From the NCBI GenBank assembly GCA_963513935.1, contig OY740768.1:77104877-77168876 (forward strand): a stretch of 64,000 nucleotides of DNA, read 5' to 3'. Each line of letters opens with the position of its first letter. Position 1 is the first letter of the stretch. A program made the translations under genes and the position numbers. Below the pieces are notes generated by a model, which made no database searches, was not told where the DNA came from, and worked only from the letters and a program-made list of their open reading frames with translations. Source of the stretch: Aphrophora alni. Its lineage: Eukaryota > Arthropoda > Insecta > Hemiptera > Aphrophoridae. Positions 62,946-64,000 of the stretch are shown one piece after another.

Positions 62946-64000
62946 GAAAGACTTAACAGTGCCAGAATTTACATTGTACACAGGATTAGTATTACATACA
63001 GGAACAATAAAACTTAATCGACAGCAAGACTATTGGAAGAGACATAGATTATTCAACCTAATATGTTTTTCTCAGTTTATGAGCAGAGATCGGTTTCTTA
63101 TTATTTCCCATAATAGAGCAGCAAGATACCAAGTGAATCCAGAACGGTTACATAAAATTAGACCATTCATAGATTATTTTAACAATAAAATTATGTCTAT
63201 ATATTATCCCACTAAAGAACTTTCCTTAGATGAATGTATGGTGCTATGGAGAGGCCGCTTGTACTTCAGGCAGTACATTAAAGGGAAGCGGTATAAGTAT
63301 GGGATAAAACTATACACATTGACAGAACCCTATGGCCATATTTTGAAATTTTTAGTGTACTGTGGAGTGTTAGACGATATAGGTGGGAAAGGACATACAG
63401 CGACTGTAGTACTACATATAATGCAGGGGAAACTTGATAATGGCCTTGCATTGTACATGGAGAACTACTACAACAGTTTTCAACTCGCTGCCAAACTTAT
63501 TGCTAAAGGCACGTACTGCACAGGGACCCTTCGAAGTGATAGAAAGCATAATCCTGAAGCGGTAAAACAACAAAAACTGAAAAAAGGCGAGACAATTGCC
63601 CGGTACTGTGATAGCGTTATGATAGAGAAGTGGAGAGAAATAGAGATGTATTGTATATTATTATATCAAATGAGTATAAAAATGAGTTGGTCCAATTTAA
63701 CAATGTAAGAGGTGTTGCTGTTTTCAAACCACTTCCCATCGTGAAGTACAATGCCTTTATGAAGGGAGTGAGTCAGATCAGACCAGATGATGTCCTATTA
63801 GTCTTCAGAACGTAAAACATTAATGATCAAATTGCGTCTTTATAATAATTTTCCAGGATTATTGATTTAATTTTAATTGATTTTGAAGTGGGAAACATGA
63901 TCTTAAAATATCGGGAAATATTTTTAAAATTTGATTTTCTTTCGGATTCCTAGGCCTAAACTTAGCCAATTATTCAGTTGACGTGTCGGTTGTGTCCGTC

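Larger units (their letters stand above)
62333..63820 (+). pseudogene. piggyBac-type transposase, broken and interrupted by a MITE
   Basis: The ATG at 62333 opens an acidic N terminus rich in S, D and E, as usual for the family. A one-base loss in the T run at 62507-62510 gives TAG; the next frame continues LVPIPGEGKLIDYF and RIKRWKD up to the MITE (62672-62945). Beyond it comes LTVPEFTLYTGL, a DYW..H...F segment, FSQFMSRDRF, KIRPFIDYF, the first catalytic Asp in LSLDECM (63229-63231), GRLYFRQYIKGKRYKYGIKLY, and YMENYYNSFQLA. In that last motif the second catalytic Asp is Glu (GAG, 63460-63462). A frame change near 63632 leads to KPLPIVKYNAFMKGV, and another near 63766 to SDQMMSY, where the next codon is TAG (63799-63801). 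Similarity ends after SSERKT. At least three frameshifts, a stop, the MITE and the Asp-to-Glu change make it dead. Confidence 0.85.
61710..64000 (+). mobile_element. Degenerate piggyBac-type DNA transposon, 3' end beyond the window
   Basis: The transposase remnant (62333-63820) identifies the superfamily. About 620 bases upstream of its ATG, TTAA at 61710-61713 is followed by CACATTCATTGCTGGTGGCGG. It is the only TTAA there followed by a GC-rich structured terminus, and TTAA is the target of piggyBac elements. The right end is not in the window: no inverted copy of this terminus appears before 64000. The 61790-62330 interval is presumably 5' untranslated sequence of the element. A MITE is nested inside at 62672-62945. 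Confidence 0.65.

Overview
The window reads as a stretch of an insect nuclear genome. It is very AT-rich and gene-poor, has a spliced gene with consensus GT-AG borders, and carries many decayed arthropod-type transposons and long microsatellites. Everything is consistent with a large, repeat-rich genome; a hemipteran is my guess from the look of the repeats, but nothing in the window proves the order. There is no operon structure, no bacterial gene and no CRISPR array.

One host gene is convincing. It encodes a glucose-methanol-choline (GMC) oxidoreductase of the insect glucose-dehydrogenase type on the plus strand. It has two coding exons (6688-8199 and 35821-36192) separated by a 27.6-kb phase-0 intron. 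The exons join to a 627-residue protein with signal peptide, FAD-binding motif and both C-terminal active-site histidines. The intron holds three minisatellites or tandem duplications, a non-LTR retrotransposon tail (26.2-26.5 kb), a 244-bp near-perfect hairpin (30.3 kb), and two Tc1/mariner-type transposase remnants (31.1 and 34.4 kb).

Downstream of the gene (36.2-55 kb) there is only intergenic DNA. It contains another mariner-superfamily transposase pseudogene on the minus strand (39.4-40.4 kb), long (GA)n, (CA)n and (TA)n tracts, a satellite of 112-bp dimers built from 56-bp half-units (49.2-50.1 kb), a second non-LTR retrotransposon tail (51.8-52.1 kb) and several SINE-like repeats.

The most interesting block is 55.6-57.1 kb, a degenerate piece of a Maverick/Polinton-type self-synthesising element. 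In order on the plus strand it holds a phospholipase-A2-like domain protein, an adenovirus-type cysteine protease and a structural (penton/minor-capsid-like) protein. All three are broken by stops and frameshifts. Next come a truncated LTR retrotransposon end on the minus strand (58.4-58.7 kb), whose primer-binding site matches the 3' end of tRNA-Lys, and a roughly 200-bp (GT)n tract.

The window ends inside a decayed piggyBac-type transposon (from about 61.71 kb to beyond 64 kb). Its transposase is split by a 274-bp nonautonomous hAT-like MITE flanked by perfect 8-bp target duplications. The elements do not cooperate; the window is a layered record of insertions around and inside one oxidoreductase gene. 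All family assignments were made by reading translations by eye, and no database search was run.
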